DNA of 64,000 bases, taken from contig NZ_CZRP01000012.1 in the NCBI RefSeq assembly GCF_001458115.1, forward strand, positions 558,001 to 622,000, in the 5' to 3' direction. Source of the DNA: Gracilibacillus massiliensis. Its GTDB lineage: Bacteria; Bacillota; Bacilli; Bacillales; Amphibacillaceae. Below are positions 35,208 through 44,839 of the stretch, piece by piece (within the stretch, counting starts at the first letter, position 1; each line of letters begins with the position of its first letter). The notes under the pieces were generated by a model. The model was given only the letters and a program-made list of their open reading frames with translations, was not told where the DNA came from and searched no databases. The position numbers and the translations under genes are program-made.

Positions 35208-35866
35208 TAAACTGCGAAATAAGAGATGTGATAATTTTGAAATGATTTATCTTTTAGTTATCCGCTCCGGCTGCCCACTTCCCTTTCCGTGGGTTTTTCC
35301 CTTCAGCTAACTTTTTCAAGCAAAGATCGCTCGAAAAAGTGGATCTTCAGGTAAAAAATTCCCACAGGAGTGAAAGAAGGCCACTGAAAAACATATTATG
35401 GAAATTATTTTTCCCACTTTAACCCCCGAAACACTATTGAAAATGCATATAATTCCCCACTTTCATATGATATTTAGTATGAATTTTGGGATTGTATTTT
35501 TATTGATTAAAAAGGAAGGGGGTTTTTCAGTGGCCTCGAGTGAAAGTGGGCGGCCTACGCTATAAATAGATTCTACAACGGTTGCGACAGTTATCATTCT
35601 GAGCTTTCTATATGAATTTATTTGAGATACTGAGTTAATTAAAGTCGTTATTTCAATTCTCGTATTCATTGTAGAACTTCAGCTAGCGCAGGCGTCCACT
35701 TCGACTCCTGGGGGATTAGCATGATCTGAAGATCCACTTTGAAAAGTGTTTTTCTTTTCAAAGTTAGCTGAAGAGCATGCCCCCGGAAAGCGAAGTGGGC
35801 AAGCCGGAGCGACTGTTTCGCACATACTTTCATTCAAAATTAACCCTCTTTTTATTGCGCTGTTTG
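35208..35866. repeat. Nested-palindrome composite element 4 (A-type inverted pair with an insertion)
   Basis: The ends are TAAACTGCGAAATAA (35208-35222) and the complement of CAAACAGCGCAATAAAAAG (35848-35866), an imperfect inverted repeat. Unit A (about 35262-35571) has the core AAAGTGGATCTTC at 35336-35348 and is split by a 161-bp insertion at 35377-35537. The inverted unit (about 35688-35812) has the core GAAGATCCACTTT at 35728-35740. The spacer carries TTCTACAAC and GTTGTAGAA-like complementary segments, as in element 6. It fills the yphF-spoIVA gap. Confidence 0.85.
35377..35537. mobile_element. 161-bp MITE-like insertion with target duplication
   Basis: The segment has 15-bp perfect inverted ends, AGGCCACTGAAAAAC (35378-35392) and GTTTTTCAGTGGCCT (35522-35536), and is flanked by direct copies of GAGTGAAAG (35368-35376 and 35538-35546). 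Other A units read CACAGGAGTGAAAGTGGGCGG without interruption (for example near 17361 and 56151), which shows the empty site. It encodes no transposase, so it would need one in trans. A 9-bp duplication is compatible with several IS families; I do not assign one. Confidence 0.85.
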
Positions 35867-36031
35867 TGTCAAATGAGCTTTATGCAGTCACTATTTGGTC
35901 TGATGTAATCAATTTTTTTCAATAATTAAAATGGTATATAAACTTCCTTCCTGACATATGGATGAGGTAGAGCTTTATTATTCGTTTTTGTTTGGCAAAG
36001 TATGAAAGTTTATTTAATGTGCGAATATTTA

Positions 36032-36061
36032 GCATAATTTAATAGGACAACATCATAGAAT
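36032..36061 (+). promoter_or_regulatory. Probable sigma-E promoter of spoIVA
   Basis: GCATAATT (36032-36039) and CATAGAAT (36054-36061) lie 14 bases apart, matching the sigma-E pattern. spoIVA is sigma-E dependent in B. subtilis. The TTG start of spoIVA is 56 bp downstream. Confidence 0.6.
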
Positions 36062-36116
36062 AGAATTGTCAAAGATTCGTAGAATGATGAGGTCGAATAG
36101 ATCGGGAGGGGATCAC

Positions 36117-37595
36117 TTGGAAAGGGTAGATATCTTTAAAGATATTTCAAAACGGACGAATGGTGATATTTATTTAGGTGTTGTTGGTGCGGTAAGAACT
36201 GGGAAGTCCACTTTCATAAAAAAATTCATGGAGAAAACGGTTTTACCAAACATAACGAATGAAAGTGATCGTTTAAGAGCACAAGATGAACTACCACAAA
36301 GTGCAGCAGGTAAAACAATCATGACAACAGAACCAAAATTTATTCCTAATCAGGCTGTCTCTTTAACAGTAGAAGAAGGTTTAGACGTAAATGTAAGATT
36401 AGTGGATTGTGTAGGTTATACCGTTAAAGGCGCACAAGGATTTGAAGATGAAAATGGTCCGCGTATGATTCATACTCCATGGTATGAGGAACCTATACCG
36501 TTTCATGATGCAGCCGAAATTGGAACAAGAAAAGTGATACAAGAACACTCTACCATGGGTATTGTTGTAACTACTGATGGAAGTATTGGTGAAATTCCAA
36601 GAGGAGATTATGTAGATGCAGAAGCAAGAATAGTCGATGAACTAAAAGAAGTTGGTAAACCATTTATTATGATTATTAATTCGGTTCGGCCATACAATCA
36701 AGACACTGAATTGTTACGTCAAGATCTAACGGATAAGTATGATATTCCTGTTTTATCAATGAGTGTAGAAAGTATGACTGAACATGATGTTAATAATGTT
36801 TTAAGAGAAGTACTTTATGAATTTCCAGTGTTAGAAGTGAATGTAAACCTACCAAGTTGGGTTTTAGTTTTAGATGAACAACATTGGTTAAGACAAAATT
36901 ACCAAATTGCGATAGAAGAGACAGTAAAGGATATCAAAAGACTAAGAGATGTAGATCATGTCATCGGACAATTTGATCAGTTTGATTATATCCAACAAGC
37001 CTCGCTGGCAGGAATTGAAATGGGTGAGGGTGTTGCAGATATTGATTTACACGCACCAGATGAGTTGTATGATCAAGTACTAAAAGAAATTGTAGGGGAA
37101 GAAATACGAGGAAAAGATCACCTTTTACAATTAATGCAAGAATTTACGAATGCGAAGAAAGAATATGATCAGATAGAAGATGCTTTAAAAATGGTCAAAC
37201 AAACTGGATACGGGGTAGCTGCACCAGCATTAACGGATATGATGTTAGAAGAACCAGAAATCATAAGACAGGGCCCAAGATTTGGAGTTCGATTAAAAGC
37301 AGTTGCTCCGTCCATCCATATGATTAAAGTAGATGTAGAATCTGAGTTTGCACCAATCATAGGTACAGAGAAGCAGAGTGAGGAATTAGTACGATATTTA
37401 ATGCAAGATTTTGAAGATGATCCTTTGTCAATTTGGCAATCGGATATTTTTGGAAGATCATTAAGTTCTATTGTTAGAGAAGGCATACAAGCTAAACTGT
37501 CTTTAATGCCTGAGAACGCTAGATTTAAATTGAAGGAAACGTTGGAACGGATAATTAATGAAGGATCTGGTGGTTTAATTGCTATAATTTTATAA
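36117..37595 (+). CDS. spoIVA: Stage IV sporulation protein A, spore coat basement ATPase
   Basis: SpoIVA is the ATPase that polymerises on the forespore surface to form the base of the coat. The protein is nearly collinear with the B. subtilis one: 492 residues starting LERVDIFKDI, Walker A GAVRTGKST, DCVGYTVKGAQG as the Walker B/switch region, and the conserved C-terminus ending GSGGLIAIIL needed for localisation. I choose TTG 36117, preceded by GGGAGGGG, because the product then has exactly the B. subtilis start; 17 upstream residues in the longer frame do not match the family. Confidence 0.96.
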   Translation: MERVDIFKDISKRTNGDIYLGVVGAVRTGKSTFIKKFMEKTVLPNITNESDRLRAQDELPQSAAGKTIMTTEPKFIPNQAVSLTVEEGLDVNVRLVDCVGYTVKGAQGFEDENGPRMIHTPWYEEPIPFHDAAEIGTRKVIQEHSTMGIVVTTDGSIGEIPRGDYVDAEARIVDELKEVGKPFIMIINSVRPYNQDTELLRQDLTDKYDIPVLSMSVESMTEHDVNNVLREVLYEFPVLEVNVNLPSWVLVLDEQHWLRQNYQIAIEETVKDIKRLRDVDHVIGQFDQFDYIQQASLAGIEMGEGVADIDLHAPDELYDQVLKEIVGEEIRGKDHLLQLMQEFTNAKKEYDQIEDALKMVKQTGYGVAAPALTDMMLEEPEIIRQGPRFGVRLKAVAPSIHMIKVDVESEFAPIIGTEKQSEELVRYLMQDFEDDPLSIWQSDIFGRSLSSIVREGIQAKLSLMPENARFKLKETLERIINEGSGGLIAIIL

Positions 37596-37604
37596 GAATT
37601 TTCT

Positions 37605-37638
37605 AAAAGCGTTGATGCCAAAGCATTGCGCTTTTTTT
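37605..37638 (+). terminator. spoIVA terminator
   Basis: AAAGCG (37606-37611) pairs with CGCTTT (37629-37634) around an inner ATGC/GCAT stem, followed by a T run. Confidence 0.75.
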
Positions 37639-37787
37639 GTTGAATAAAATATTTATAATTGGTAATAATAGGTAACAATTCAATACTAAGATCCTAACCG
37701 GCCAAAGTATTATTAAATCAACGTTTGAAAACACTTGCATAGCTAAATGACATATGATAACATTCTTGATAACTTGGTAATTACTTA

Positions 37788-37810
37788 ACAGAAAAAATAT
37801 TTTTTTCTGT
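37788..37810. other. AT-rich perfect hairpin upstream of hbs
   Basis: ACAGAAAAAA (37788-37797) and TTTTTTCTGT (37801-37810) form a 10-bp perfect inverted repeat with a 3-bp loop. It may act as a weak terminator or simply reflect AT-rich DNA. The rest of the 350-bp gap between spoIVA and hbs holds the spoIVA terminator and the hbs promoter; nothing else is supported. Confidence 0.5.
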
Positions 37811-37871
37811 AGAAACATGAATAATTGTTGAATTATCTTTAATTCTCAGTTATTATAAGCCTTGTCATCCT

Positions 37872-37900
37872 TTGACAGATGGCAATTAGCTATATATGTT
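37872..37900 (+). promoter_or_regulatory. Sigma-A promoter of hbs
   Basis: TTGACA (37872-37877) and TATGTT (37895-37900) are 17 bases apart, upstream of a long leader of about 40 bases before the hbs start. Confidence 0.65.
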
Positions 37901-37946
37901 TCATTGTTATGGAATATATAGCTTATATTGGGAGGAGGTGAATATC

Positions 37947-38219
37947 ATGAACAAGACAGATCTAATTAATGCAGTTGCAGAGAAAAGTGAACTTTCTAAA
38001 AAAGATGCAACCAAAACTGTTGATGCAGTTTTTGAATCTATCATGGATTCACTTAAAGATGGCGAAAAAGTACAATTAATTGGTTTTGGTAATTTTGAGG
38101 TACGCGAACGTGCTGCACGTAAAGGGCGTAATCCACAAACTGGGGATGAAATCGAAATTCCAGCTAGCAAAGTGCCTGCTTTCAAACCAGGTAAAGCCCT
38201 TAAGGATATCGTAAAATAA
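37947..38219 (+). CDS. hbs: DNA-binding protein HU
   Basis: HU is the abundant nucleoid-associated protein. The 90-residue product begins [20 protein letters not shown] and has the DNA-binding arm segment [20 protein letters not shown] and [13 protein letters not shown] start at ATG 37947, after GGGAGGAGG; a longer frame includes promoter and leader sequence. In B. subtilis the mtrAB genes lie between hbs and hepS; they are absent here. Confidence 0.97.
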   Translation: MNKTDLINAVAEKSELSKKDATKTVDAVFESIMDSLKDGEKVQLIGFGNFEVRERAARKGRNPQTGDEIEIPASKVPAFKPGKALKDIVK

Positions 38220-38240
38220 TATGGTATTACATATGGGCAA

Positions 38241-38267
38241 AAAAGGGTGCAAATTGCACCCTTTTTT
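38241..38267 (+). terminator. hbs terminator
   Basis: AAAAGGGTGCA (38241-38251) pairs with TGCACCCTTTT (38255-38265) around a 3-base loop, with the T run as part of the stem. Confidence 0.85.
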
Positions 38268-38397
38268 CATATCATCTATTCTGAATACCCCTCTGAATGT
38301 TTCCTACCAATCAAAACTTTATCTGTCCCGTAAGATGTAAACTTATGCTATACTATGTTAATATAGAATAGGATTTTGAAGAATTGTGGTGAGACTA

Positions 38398-39180
38398 ATG
38401 AAATATATAGAAATAATAAACTATTATGAAAAGCTAATAACAAAATCCATTAAGCAGGGTTATCTTCAAAAACATTTAAAGCAGCCAAATATCGAAATAC
38501 ATAAAATTATTGCGCTTAATGAGTTAATAAAATCTGATAAAAAACAAGAAAATTTTGTACTAACTACCATGCTGGTTCAAATTGCATTAAATACGCATGA
38601 CCAAATAGCCATTCATTTTGATGAAAGGCAGAGTGAGAAAGAACAACAACTTACTGTTTTAGCAGGAGACTATTATTCTGGGATTTATTATCATGTATTA
38701 GCCTCTACTAATGATATAGCATTTGTACGATTATTAGCAGATGGAATTAATGAAGTTACTCAGAACAAAATGCATGTGTATTATAAAAAATACGAGAATA
38801 TTGATGTTTTTCTTAACGATTATGAACAAATAGAAGCTAAATTAGTTACCAAAGTAGCAGATTTTGTGAATGAAAAGGATGCTGTTCCGTATATCACTAA
38901 ATGGTTAATGTATAAGAAACTTCAATTCGAATTAGCACAAATGTACAAGGGACATAACACATTTTTTCAACAGTTGTTAATAGAAACTGTACTTGATATA
39001 AACGACAAAAAACAGTTAGAAAATGCAATTATTTATTGCCTAGAAAAAATAGATCAAGATTTATCAGTTATGAATAAGCATAATTGGGCAAATATTCTAG
39101 AAAAAGATATAGATCTTTATCACATTTCACTTTCACAGAGAGATGGGAATATGATGTTGGAAGAAGGATTATCAAAATGA
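38398..39180 (+). CDS. hepS: Heptaprenyl diphosphate synthase component I
   Basis: HepS is the small, non-catalytic subunit of the two-component heptaprenyl diphosphate synthase that makes the side chain of menaquinone-7; HepT is the catalytic subunit encoded two genes downstream. The 260-residue protein is mostly helical and matches the HepS family in segments such as [21 protein letters not shown] start at ATG 38398, after GGTGAG. Its stop overlaps the menG start. The order hepS-menG-hepT is as in B. subtilis. Confidence 0.9.
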   Translation: MKYIEIINYYEKLITKSIKQGYLQKHLKQPNIEIHKIIALNELIKSDKKQENFVLTTMLVQIALNTHDQIAIHFDERQSEKEQQLTVLAGDYYSGIYYHVLASTNDIAFVRLLADGINEVTQNKMHVYYKKYENIDVFLNDYEQIEAKLVTKVADFVNEKDAVPYITKWLMYKKLQFELAQMYKGHNTFFQQLLIETVLDINDKKQLENAIIYCLEKIDQDLSVMNKHNWANILEKDIDLYHISLSQRDGNMMLEEGLSK

Positions 39181-39887
39181 CGAAGCAAACAAAAGAAGAA
39201 AAGGTTCATCAAGTTTTCGAAAAAATTTATAGTAATTATGATTATATGAATTCTATTATTTCATTTCAAAGACATAAAAAATGGCGTAATGATGTAATGA
39301 AAAAAATGAACGTAAAGTCAGGTGCAAAAGCTTTAGATGTTTGTTGTGGTACTGGGGACTGGTCTTTCTCTTTGTCAGCTGCTGCTGGGGTAGACGGAGA
39401 AGTAATAGGATTAGATTTCAGTCAAAATATGTTGTCAGTTGCTGAAGAACGCAAGGAAAATCATGAAATAGATAATTTGCAATTCGTCCATGGTAATGCA
39501 ATGGAATTGCCATTTGAAGATAACTATTTTGACTATGTAACAATTGGCTTTGGTTTACGGAATGTCCCTGATTATCTGCAAACTTTAAAAGAGATGCATC
39601 GGGTTGTAAAGCCAGGTGGCATGGTTGTTTGTTTAGAAACATCACAACCAAAAGGAGTGCTGTTTCGCAAGTTATATTATTTCTATTTTAAAAATATCAT
39701 GCCAATGTTTGGCAGGTTATTCGCGAAAAGCTATCAAGAATATGTATGGTTACATGAGTCAGCAAAGGATTTTCCTGGAAAAGAACAATTAAAAAAACTA
39801 TTTGAAGATGCGGGTTTGATTAATGTGCAATATAAAAGCTATACAGGTGGAGTAGCTGCCATGCATCTAGGTGAAAAACAAGTGTAG
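39177..39887 (+). CDS. menG: Demethylmenaquinone methyltransferase
   Basis: MenG (UbiE) methylates demethylmenaquinone in the final step of menaquinone synthesis. The 236-residue protein has motif [15 protein letters not shown] for S-adenosylmethionine, [11 protein letters not shown], and the UbiE segment [13 protein letters not shown], then [15 protein letters not shown] start at ATG 39177, which overlaps the hepS stop (ATGA); an in-frame upstream GTG-type start would lie inside hepS. It shares the operon with hepS and hepT. Confidence 0.96.
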   Translation: MTKQTKEEKVHQVFEKIYSNYDYMNSIISFQRHKKWRNDVMKKMNVKSGAKALDVCCGTGDWSFSLSAAAGVDGEVIGLDFSQNMLSVAEERKENHEIDNLQFVHGNAMELPFEDNYFDYVTIGFGLRNVPDYLQTLKEMHRVVKPGGMVVCLETSQPKGVLFRKLYYFYFKNIMPMFGRLFAKSYQEYVWLHESAKDFPGKEQLKKLFEDAGLINVQYKSYTGGVAAMHLGEKQV

Positions 39888-39905
39888 AAATAAAGGTGAC
39901 GATAA

Positions 39906-40874
39906 ATGAAGCTTGCAAAAACGTATGCATTTCTAAAAAAAGACTTATCACTAATAGAGGACGCATTAGAAGAATCGGTTTACGCGGATCAGCCAACATT
40001 GCATGAGGCCTCTATTCAATTATTAAAAGCTGGAGGCAAACGATTAAGACCGGTATTCGTCTTACTTGCTTCTAAGTTTGGGGACTATAATCTGAAAAAA
40101 ATTAAAAACGTCGCCAGCTCTTTAGAATTAATCCATATGGCTTCACTTGTACATGATGACGTGATTGACGATTCTGATTTAAGACGTGGAAAGCCGACAG
40201 TTAAAGCAAAATGGGATAACCAAGTTGCTATGTTAACAGGGGATTACATATTTGCAAAAGCTCTACAGCAATTTACTGAAATTGAACAGCCAAGAGCACA
40301 CCAAATACTTTCAAGAACTATGGTCGAACTAACTATCGGTGAAATCGAACAAATCAAAGATAAATATAAGTTAGATCAAAACTTTCGTAACTATTTGAGA
40401 AGAATAAAACGAAAGACTGCTTTGTTAATATCTTCAAGTTGTCAATTAGGAGCAATTGTTTCTGAAACAGATCACGTAACGGAAAAGGCTCTATTTAGAT
40501 ATGGCTATTACATGGGCATGTCCTATCAAATAATTGATGATATTTTAGATTTTACTGCTTCAGAAAAAGAATTAGGTAAACCAGCGGGAAGTGATTTAAT
40601 AAATGGGAATATAACATTACCAGTGCTATTTGCATTAGAAAACCCTGCGATTCGCGAAGAATTAACAAACTTGTTTTCAGATGGGCAAGTAAATAGTGAC
40701 ACAATTAAGCCTGTTCTGTCGAAAATTATCACATCAGAGGCGATTGAAAGAGCAAAAAAAATAAGTGATTTATACTTACAGAAAGCTTATGAAGCACTAT
40801 ATTTATTACCAAATAACCAAGCAAAAGAAGCATTAGAAAATATTGCCAATTATATTGGCAATCGAAAAATATAA
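39906..40874 (+). CDS. hepT: Heptaprenyl diphosphate synthase component II
   Basis: The catalytic polyprenyl synthase subunit that extends farnesyl diphosphate to heptaprenyl diphosphate. The 322-residue protein has the two aspartate-rich motifs: [18 protein letters not shown] (first DDxxD region) and QIIDDILDF (second), plus [12 protein letters not shown] near residue 44. It follows menG by 18 bp and ends shortly before ndk. Confidence 0.95.
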   Translation: MKLAKTYAFLKKDLSLIEDALEESVYADQPTLHEASIQLLKAGGKRLRPVFVLLASKFGDYNLKKIKNVASSLELIHMASLVHDDVIDDSDLRRGKPTVKAKWDNQVAMLTGDYIFAKALQQFTEIEQPRAHQILSRTMVELTIGEIEQIKDKYKLDQNFRNYLRRIKRKTALLISSSCQLGAIVSETDHVTEKALFRYGYYMGMSYQIIDDILDFTASEKELGKPAGSDLINGNITLPVLFALENPAIREELTNLFSDGQVNSDTIKPVLSKIITSEAIERAKKISDLYLQKAYEALYLLPNNQAKEALENIANYIGNRKI

Positions 40875-40887
40875 AGAGGTGAATAAA

Positions 40888-41334
40888 ATGGAAAAAACAT
40901 ACGTAATGATTAAGCCAGACGCAGTTCAACGCAATTTAATTGGAAAAATAATTGCTAAGTTTGAACAAAAAGGATATAAACTCGTTGCAGCAAAACTTAT
41001 GACTATTTCTGAATCTCTTGCTAAGAAACACTATGCAGAACATGACGGAAAACCTTTTTTCAAAGACCTCGTTTCTTTTATAACATCAGGGCCTGTTTTT
41101 GCTATGGTCTGGGAAGGTGAAAATGTGATTGAAGTATCTCGAAAAATGATGGGAAAAACCAACCCTCAAAAGGCTGAAGTTGGTACTATCAGAGGAGATT
41201 ACGGAATAGTTACTCATCGCAATATTATCCATGGCTCCGATTCAGTTGAAAGTGCAGAACGTGAAATCAATTTATTTTTCACACAAGATGAATTACAGAG
41301 CTATAGCAAAAATATCGACAATTGGTTATCATAA
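40888..41334 (+). CDS. ndk: Nucleoside diphosphate kinase
   Basis: Transfers phosphate between nucleoside triphosphates and diphosphates through a phosphohistidine. The 148-residue protein has [15 protein letters not shown], and the active-site region NIIHGSDS contains the catalytic histidine. I start at ATG 40888, after AGAGGTG; a longer frame would lie inside hepT. Order hepT-ndk-cheR is as in B. subtilis. Confidence 0.97.
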   Translation: MEKTYVMIKPDAVQRNLIGKIIAKFEQKGYKLVAAKLMTISESLAKKHYAEHDGKPFFKDLVSFITSGPVFAMVWEGENVIEVSRKMMGKTNPQKAEVGTIRGDYGIVTHRNIIHGSDSVESAEREINLFFTQDELQSYSKNIDNWLS

Positions 41335-41367
41335 TTTGATAATCATTTATCTTGAGGGAGAAGAGAC

Positions 41368-42138
41368 ATGTCAGATTACCAAGCTTTCATCGGCCACATA
41401 CATAAAAAAACCGGCTTAGATTTATCTCTGTATAAAGAGGTTCAAATGAAACGGCGTCTTACATCTCTACGTAATAAACGTGGATACGGTACGTTTCAAG
41501 ATTATTTTTCAGCGATTAATTCTGATCAACAATTATTACAAGAATTTCTCGATAAAGTAACCATAAATGTATCTGAATTTTATCGCAATCCGACAAGGTG
41601 GAAAGTACTTGAAGATAAAATTTTACCTTCATTCCAAAAAGAAAAGCGAAAGATAAAGATTTGGAGTGCAGCATGTTCAACTGGAGAAGAACCTTATACA
41701 CTTGCTATCATTGCCAATCAATTATGGGATTTAAAAGACATTGAGATAATAGCAACAGATATTGATCCTAATGTATTAGCAAGAGCTAGACAAGGAATTT
41801 ATAATGCCCGAGCACTTCAAGAAGTTCCACCAGCAATTAAAAAGAAGTACTTTCATCAAGAAGGCGAAACCTTTAAAGTGGATGAGAAATTAAGAAATGC
41901 TATTACTTTTAAACATCATAACTTATTAGCAGATTCATATCCTAACAATGTGGACCTAATAGTTTGTCGAAACGTATTAATTTATTTTACGGAAGATGCA
42001 AAAAATCAAATCTATCATAACTTCAATAAATCTTTAGCTAATAATGGTGTCTTCTTTGTCGGGAGTACCGAACAAATCTTTAGTCCCGAGAAATATGGTT
42101 TTAAAGTTTTGGATACATTTTTTTATGGAAAGATATAA
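41368..42138 (+). CDS. cheR: Chemotaxis protein methyltransferase CheR
   Basis: CheR methylates glutamates of chemoreceptors using S-adenosylmethionine. The 256-residue protein has an N-terminal helical domain (1-75, including KEVQMKRRLTSLRNKRGY) and a catalytic domain with IWSAACSTGEEPYTLA, ATDIDPNVLARARQGIY and VDLIVCRNVLIYF. The gene stands alone among metabolic genes, in the same place as in B. subtilis; the rest of the chemotaxis operon is elsewhere. Confidence 0.95.
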   Translation: MSDYQAFIGHIHKKTGLDLSLYKEVQMKRRLTSLRNKRGYGTFQDYFSAINSDQQLLQEFLDKVTINVSEFYRNPTRWKVLEDKILPSFQKEKRKIKIWSAACSTGEEPYTLAIIANQLWDLKDIEIIATDIDPNVLARARQGIYNARALQEVPPAIKKKYFHQEGETFKVDEKLRNAITFKHHNLLADSYPNNVDLIVCRNVLIYFTEDAKNQIYHNFNKSLANNGVFFVGSTEQIFSPEKYGFKVLDTFFYGKI

Positions 42139-42213
42139 AATCAGCAAATTTCTACACACATTTTTTGTGAGCTGTGTTATAGTAATACAAAAAATCAAAT
42201 AAGGGGGATTACA

Positions 42214-43380
42214 ATGCGTTATTTAACAGCAGGTGAGTCGCATGGGAAGCAACAAACTACTATCATAGAAGGTCTTCCAGCGAAAATGCCAATTACTCAA
42301 GACGATATTAATGATTCACTCTTACGTCGTCAAAAAGGACACGGTAGAGGTAAAAGAATGCAAATCGAAAAGGATTTAGTAGATATAGTTGGTGGGATAC
42401 GTCATGGATACACGTTAGGTTCACCAATAGCACTTGTAGTACATAATGATGATTTTAAACACTGGATTGATGTTATGGGGGAAGATCCGGTAGCTGAAGA
42501 CCAAAAGATTAGAAGAGTAGTAACTCGACCACGTCCAGGGCACGCTGATTTAAACGGTGCTTTAAAATATGGACATCGTGATATGCGTAATATTCTAGAA
42601 CGTTCTTCTGCACGTGAAACAACAGCTAGAGTCGCAGCAGGAGCTGTAGCAAAAACTTTATTAAAAAATCTTGATATAAAAATTGTAGGATACGTTAAAG
42701 AAATTGCAGGCATTAAAGCAGAAGAAATTACGGAATTATCTATCGACGAAAAAATTCGTATTTCAGAGGAGTCGCCTGTACGTAGTCTGGATGAAGTAGC
42801 AGGAAAGAAAATGATGGACGCTATCGATCATGCTAAAAAGGACGGAGACTCGATTGGTGGAGTTTGCGAAGTTGCCATTGAAGGTCTTCCAGCAGGACTT
42901 GGATCGTATGTACACTATGATCGCAAATTAGATGGTCGTATTGCTGGAGCTGTACAAAGTATTAATGCTTTCAAAGGAGTAGAATTTGGTATTGGTTTTG
43001 AAGCGGCCCGCAAGAATGGTAGTCAAGTACATGATGAGATCCTTTGGTCCGAAGAAAAAGGTTATTATCGTCGCACCAATCGACTTGGTGGTTTCGAAGG
43101 TGGTATGACTACAGGAATGCCTGTGATTGTTAAAGGGGTAATGAAACCTATTCCAACACTTTACAAGCCATTGCAAAGTGTTGATATTGAATCGAAAGAA
43201 CCTTTCAATGCCAGTATCGAACGATCTGATTCATGTGCGGTTCCAGCAGCAGCTGTTGTAATGGAGCATGTTGTAGCCTTTGAAGTAGCCAAAGCTATTT
43301 TAGAACAATTTCCTCATGATCAATTTCCAAAACTGAAAGAAGCAATTGATCAATATCGAGAGGAAATTAGGTGCTTCTAA
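42214..43380 (+). CDS. aroC: Chorismate synthase
   Basis: Converts 5-enolpyruvylshikimate-3-phosphate to chorismate; requires reduced FMN. The 388-residue protein carries the family signatures [17 protein letters not shown] near the N-terminus, [20 protein letters not shown], and [29 protein letters not shown] precedes the ATG. The 75-bp gap before it contains TTGTGAGCTGTGTTATAGT, which might hold a promoter, though spacing is poor. aroB begins at the base after its stop. Confidence 0.96.
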   Translation: MRYLTAGESHGKQQTTIIEGLPAKMPITQDDINDSLLRRQKGHGRGKRMQIEKDLVDIVGGIRHGYTLGSPIALVVHNDDFKHWIDVMGEDPVAEDQKIRRVVTRPRPGHADLNGALKYGHRDMRNILERSSARETTARVAAGAVAKTLLKNLDIKIVGYVKEIAGIKAEEITELSIDEKIRISEESPVRSLDEVAGKKMMDAIDHAKKDGDSIGGVCEVAIEGLPAGLGSYVHYDRKLDGRIAGAVQSINAFKGVEFGIGFEAARKNGSQVHDEILWSEEKGYYRRTNRLGGFEGGMTTGMPVIVKGVMKPIPTLYKPLQSVDIESKEPFNASIERSDSCAVPAAAVVMEHVVAFEVAKAILEQFPHDQFPKLKEAIDQYREEIRCF

Positions 43381-44457
43381 ATGCATAAGCAAACTATTAC
43401 GACAAGTACGAATCAATATGATGTTATCGTCGGAAACGGCATTATCGATAAGATAGGTGAATTTTTACCAAAAGAATATCACAATATTTTAATTATTACA
43501 GATAGCGTTGTAAATGATCTATATTCGGACATGGTAAAAAAGAATTTACCAAGCTCTGCTAATATATCTGTAACTGTAGTACCAGCTGGTGAATCATCTA
43601 AAAGTATCGATCAATATTATCATTTATTAACAGCTGCAATTGAAAATCAGCTTGATCGACAATCACTCATTGTTGCTCTAGGTGGTGGAATGATTGGTGA
43701 CTTAGCAGGTTTTGTTGCTGCAACATATATGCGAGGCATCGACTTTATTCAAATACCTACTACAATCTTGGCTCATGATAGTAGTGTTGGTGGAAAAGTA
43801 GCGATTAATCATCCTGAAGGGAAGAATTTAATTGGTAACTTCTATCCTCCAGTAGCTGTAATTTATGATACAGATACATTGATTTCGTTACCAGATAAAG
43901 AAAAACGATCAGGTTATGCTGAGGTCGTAAAACATGGTTTTATAAGTGACCCGGACTTTTTGGAAGATGTGCTAAAAACAGATATTACTTCAACGCTTCA
44001 AGCAGAAAAACTTACCGACCACTTACAAAAAGGTATCGCTGTGAAAGCGGAAGTAGTAGAAAAAGATGAGAAGGAATCAAATATTCGGAAATTTCTGAAT
44101 TTTGGACATACTCTGGGTCATGCTATTGAATCCGAACTGGGATACGGAAAAATCACACATGGGGAAGCGGTAGCTATCGGTATGTTGTTTGCCATTCAAG
44201 TCAGTGAATCAACATATGATATTGAATTGCCCTATCAACCATTAAAAAATTGGTTATCAGCAAATCATTATCCATTAAATTTACCTGTTTTATCTGTTGA
44301 AAGATTAGTCAATCGAATGAAAAAAGATAAAAAATCAGAAAATGCCACGGTTCAAATGGTATTGTTAGAAGATATTGGAAATCCGGTAACAGAAAATATC
44401 GATGATCAAGCTTTAACCAATCTTTTGGAAAACTTTTTGAGAGAGTTGGGTTCATAA
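43381..44457 (+). CDS. aroB: 3-dehydroquinate synthase
   Basis: Second step of the shikimate pathway; an NAD- and zinc-dependent enzyme. The 358-residue protein has VPAGESSKSID, the glycine-rich ALGGGMIGDLAGFVAATYMRG, TTILAHDSSVGGKVAINH, and the zinc ligands in NFGHTLGHAIE and THGEAVAIG. It directly abuts aroC and overlaps aroH by one base, so aroC-aroB-aroH are tightly coupled. Confidence 0.96.
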   Translation: MHKQTITTSTNQYDVIVGNGIIDKIGEFLPKEYHNILIITDSVVNDLYSDMVKKNLPSSANISVTVVPAGESSKSIDQYYHLLTAAIENQLDRQSLIVALGGGMIGDLAGFVAATYMRGIDFIQIPTTILAHDSSVGGKVAINHPEGKNLIGNFYPPVAVIYDTDTLISLPDKEKRSGYAEVVKHGFISDPDFLEDVLKTDITSTLQAEKLTDHLQKGIAVKAEVVEKDEKESNIRKFLNFGHTLGHAIESELGYGKITHGEAVAIGMLFAIQVSESTYDIELPYQPLKNWLSANHYPLNLPVLSVERLVNRMKKDKKSENATVQMVLLEDIGNPVTENIDDQALTNLLENFLRELGS

Positions 44458-44822
44458 TGATAAGAGGAATACGAGGAGCAACTACCGTCAATAACAACGA
44501 AGCAGAAGAAATCATTGAACAAACAAAAATAATGATCGAACAAATGGCTGAGAAAAACAATGTCGAACCAGACTCCATTGCCTCGGTTATGATTTCTGTT
44601 ACTGCAGATCTAAATGCAACATTTCCTGCTAAAGCATTACGCTTGATAGATGGATGGAAATACGTACCTGTAATGTGTATGCCAGAAATTAATGTTCCAA
44701 ATAGTTTACCACTTTGTATTCGTGTGATGATGACAGTAAATACTGAAAAGTCACAAAAAGATATTGAACACATTTACTTGAATGAAGCAATTAAATTAAG
44801 ACCAGATTTAGTAGAAGAATAG
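44457..44822 (+). CDS. aroH: Chorismate mutase (AroH type)
   Basis: Isomerises chorismate to prephenate. The 121-residue protein is the monofunctional AroH fold of B. subtilis: MIRGIRGATTV with the active-site arginine, ASVMISVTADLNATFPA, and CIRVMMTVNTEK. In B. subtilis the trpEDCFBA genes follow aroH; here hisC begins after 17 bp. Confidence 0.95.
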   Translation: MIRGIRGATTVNNNEAEEIIEQTKIMIEQMAEKNNVEPDSIASVMISVTADLNATFPAKALRLIDGWKYVPVMCMPEINVPNSLPLCIRVMMTVNTEKSQKDIEHIYLNEAIKLRPDLVEE

Positions 44823-44839
44823 TCGAGGGGGTAATCCAA

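Noticed and set aside
35377-35537. A known insertion sequence family assignment for the 161-bp insertion
   Set aside because: Ends and a 9-bp duplication alone do not identify a family, and no transposase is present in the window.
35463-35669. Minus-strand reading frame of 68 codons before spoIVA
   Set aside because: It spans the 161-bp insertion, part of unit A and the spacer; there is no protein pattern and no start signal.
42139-42213. A T-box or TRAP-type leader before aroC
   Set aside because: The interval is only 75 bp and contains no T-box sequence or series of GAG/TAG triplets.
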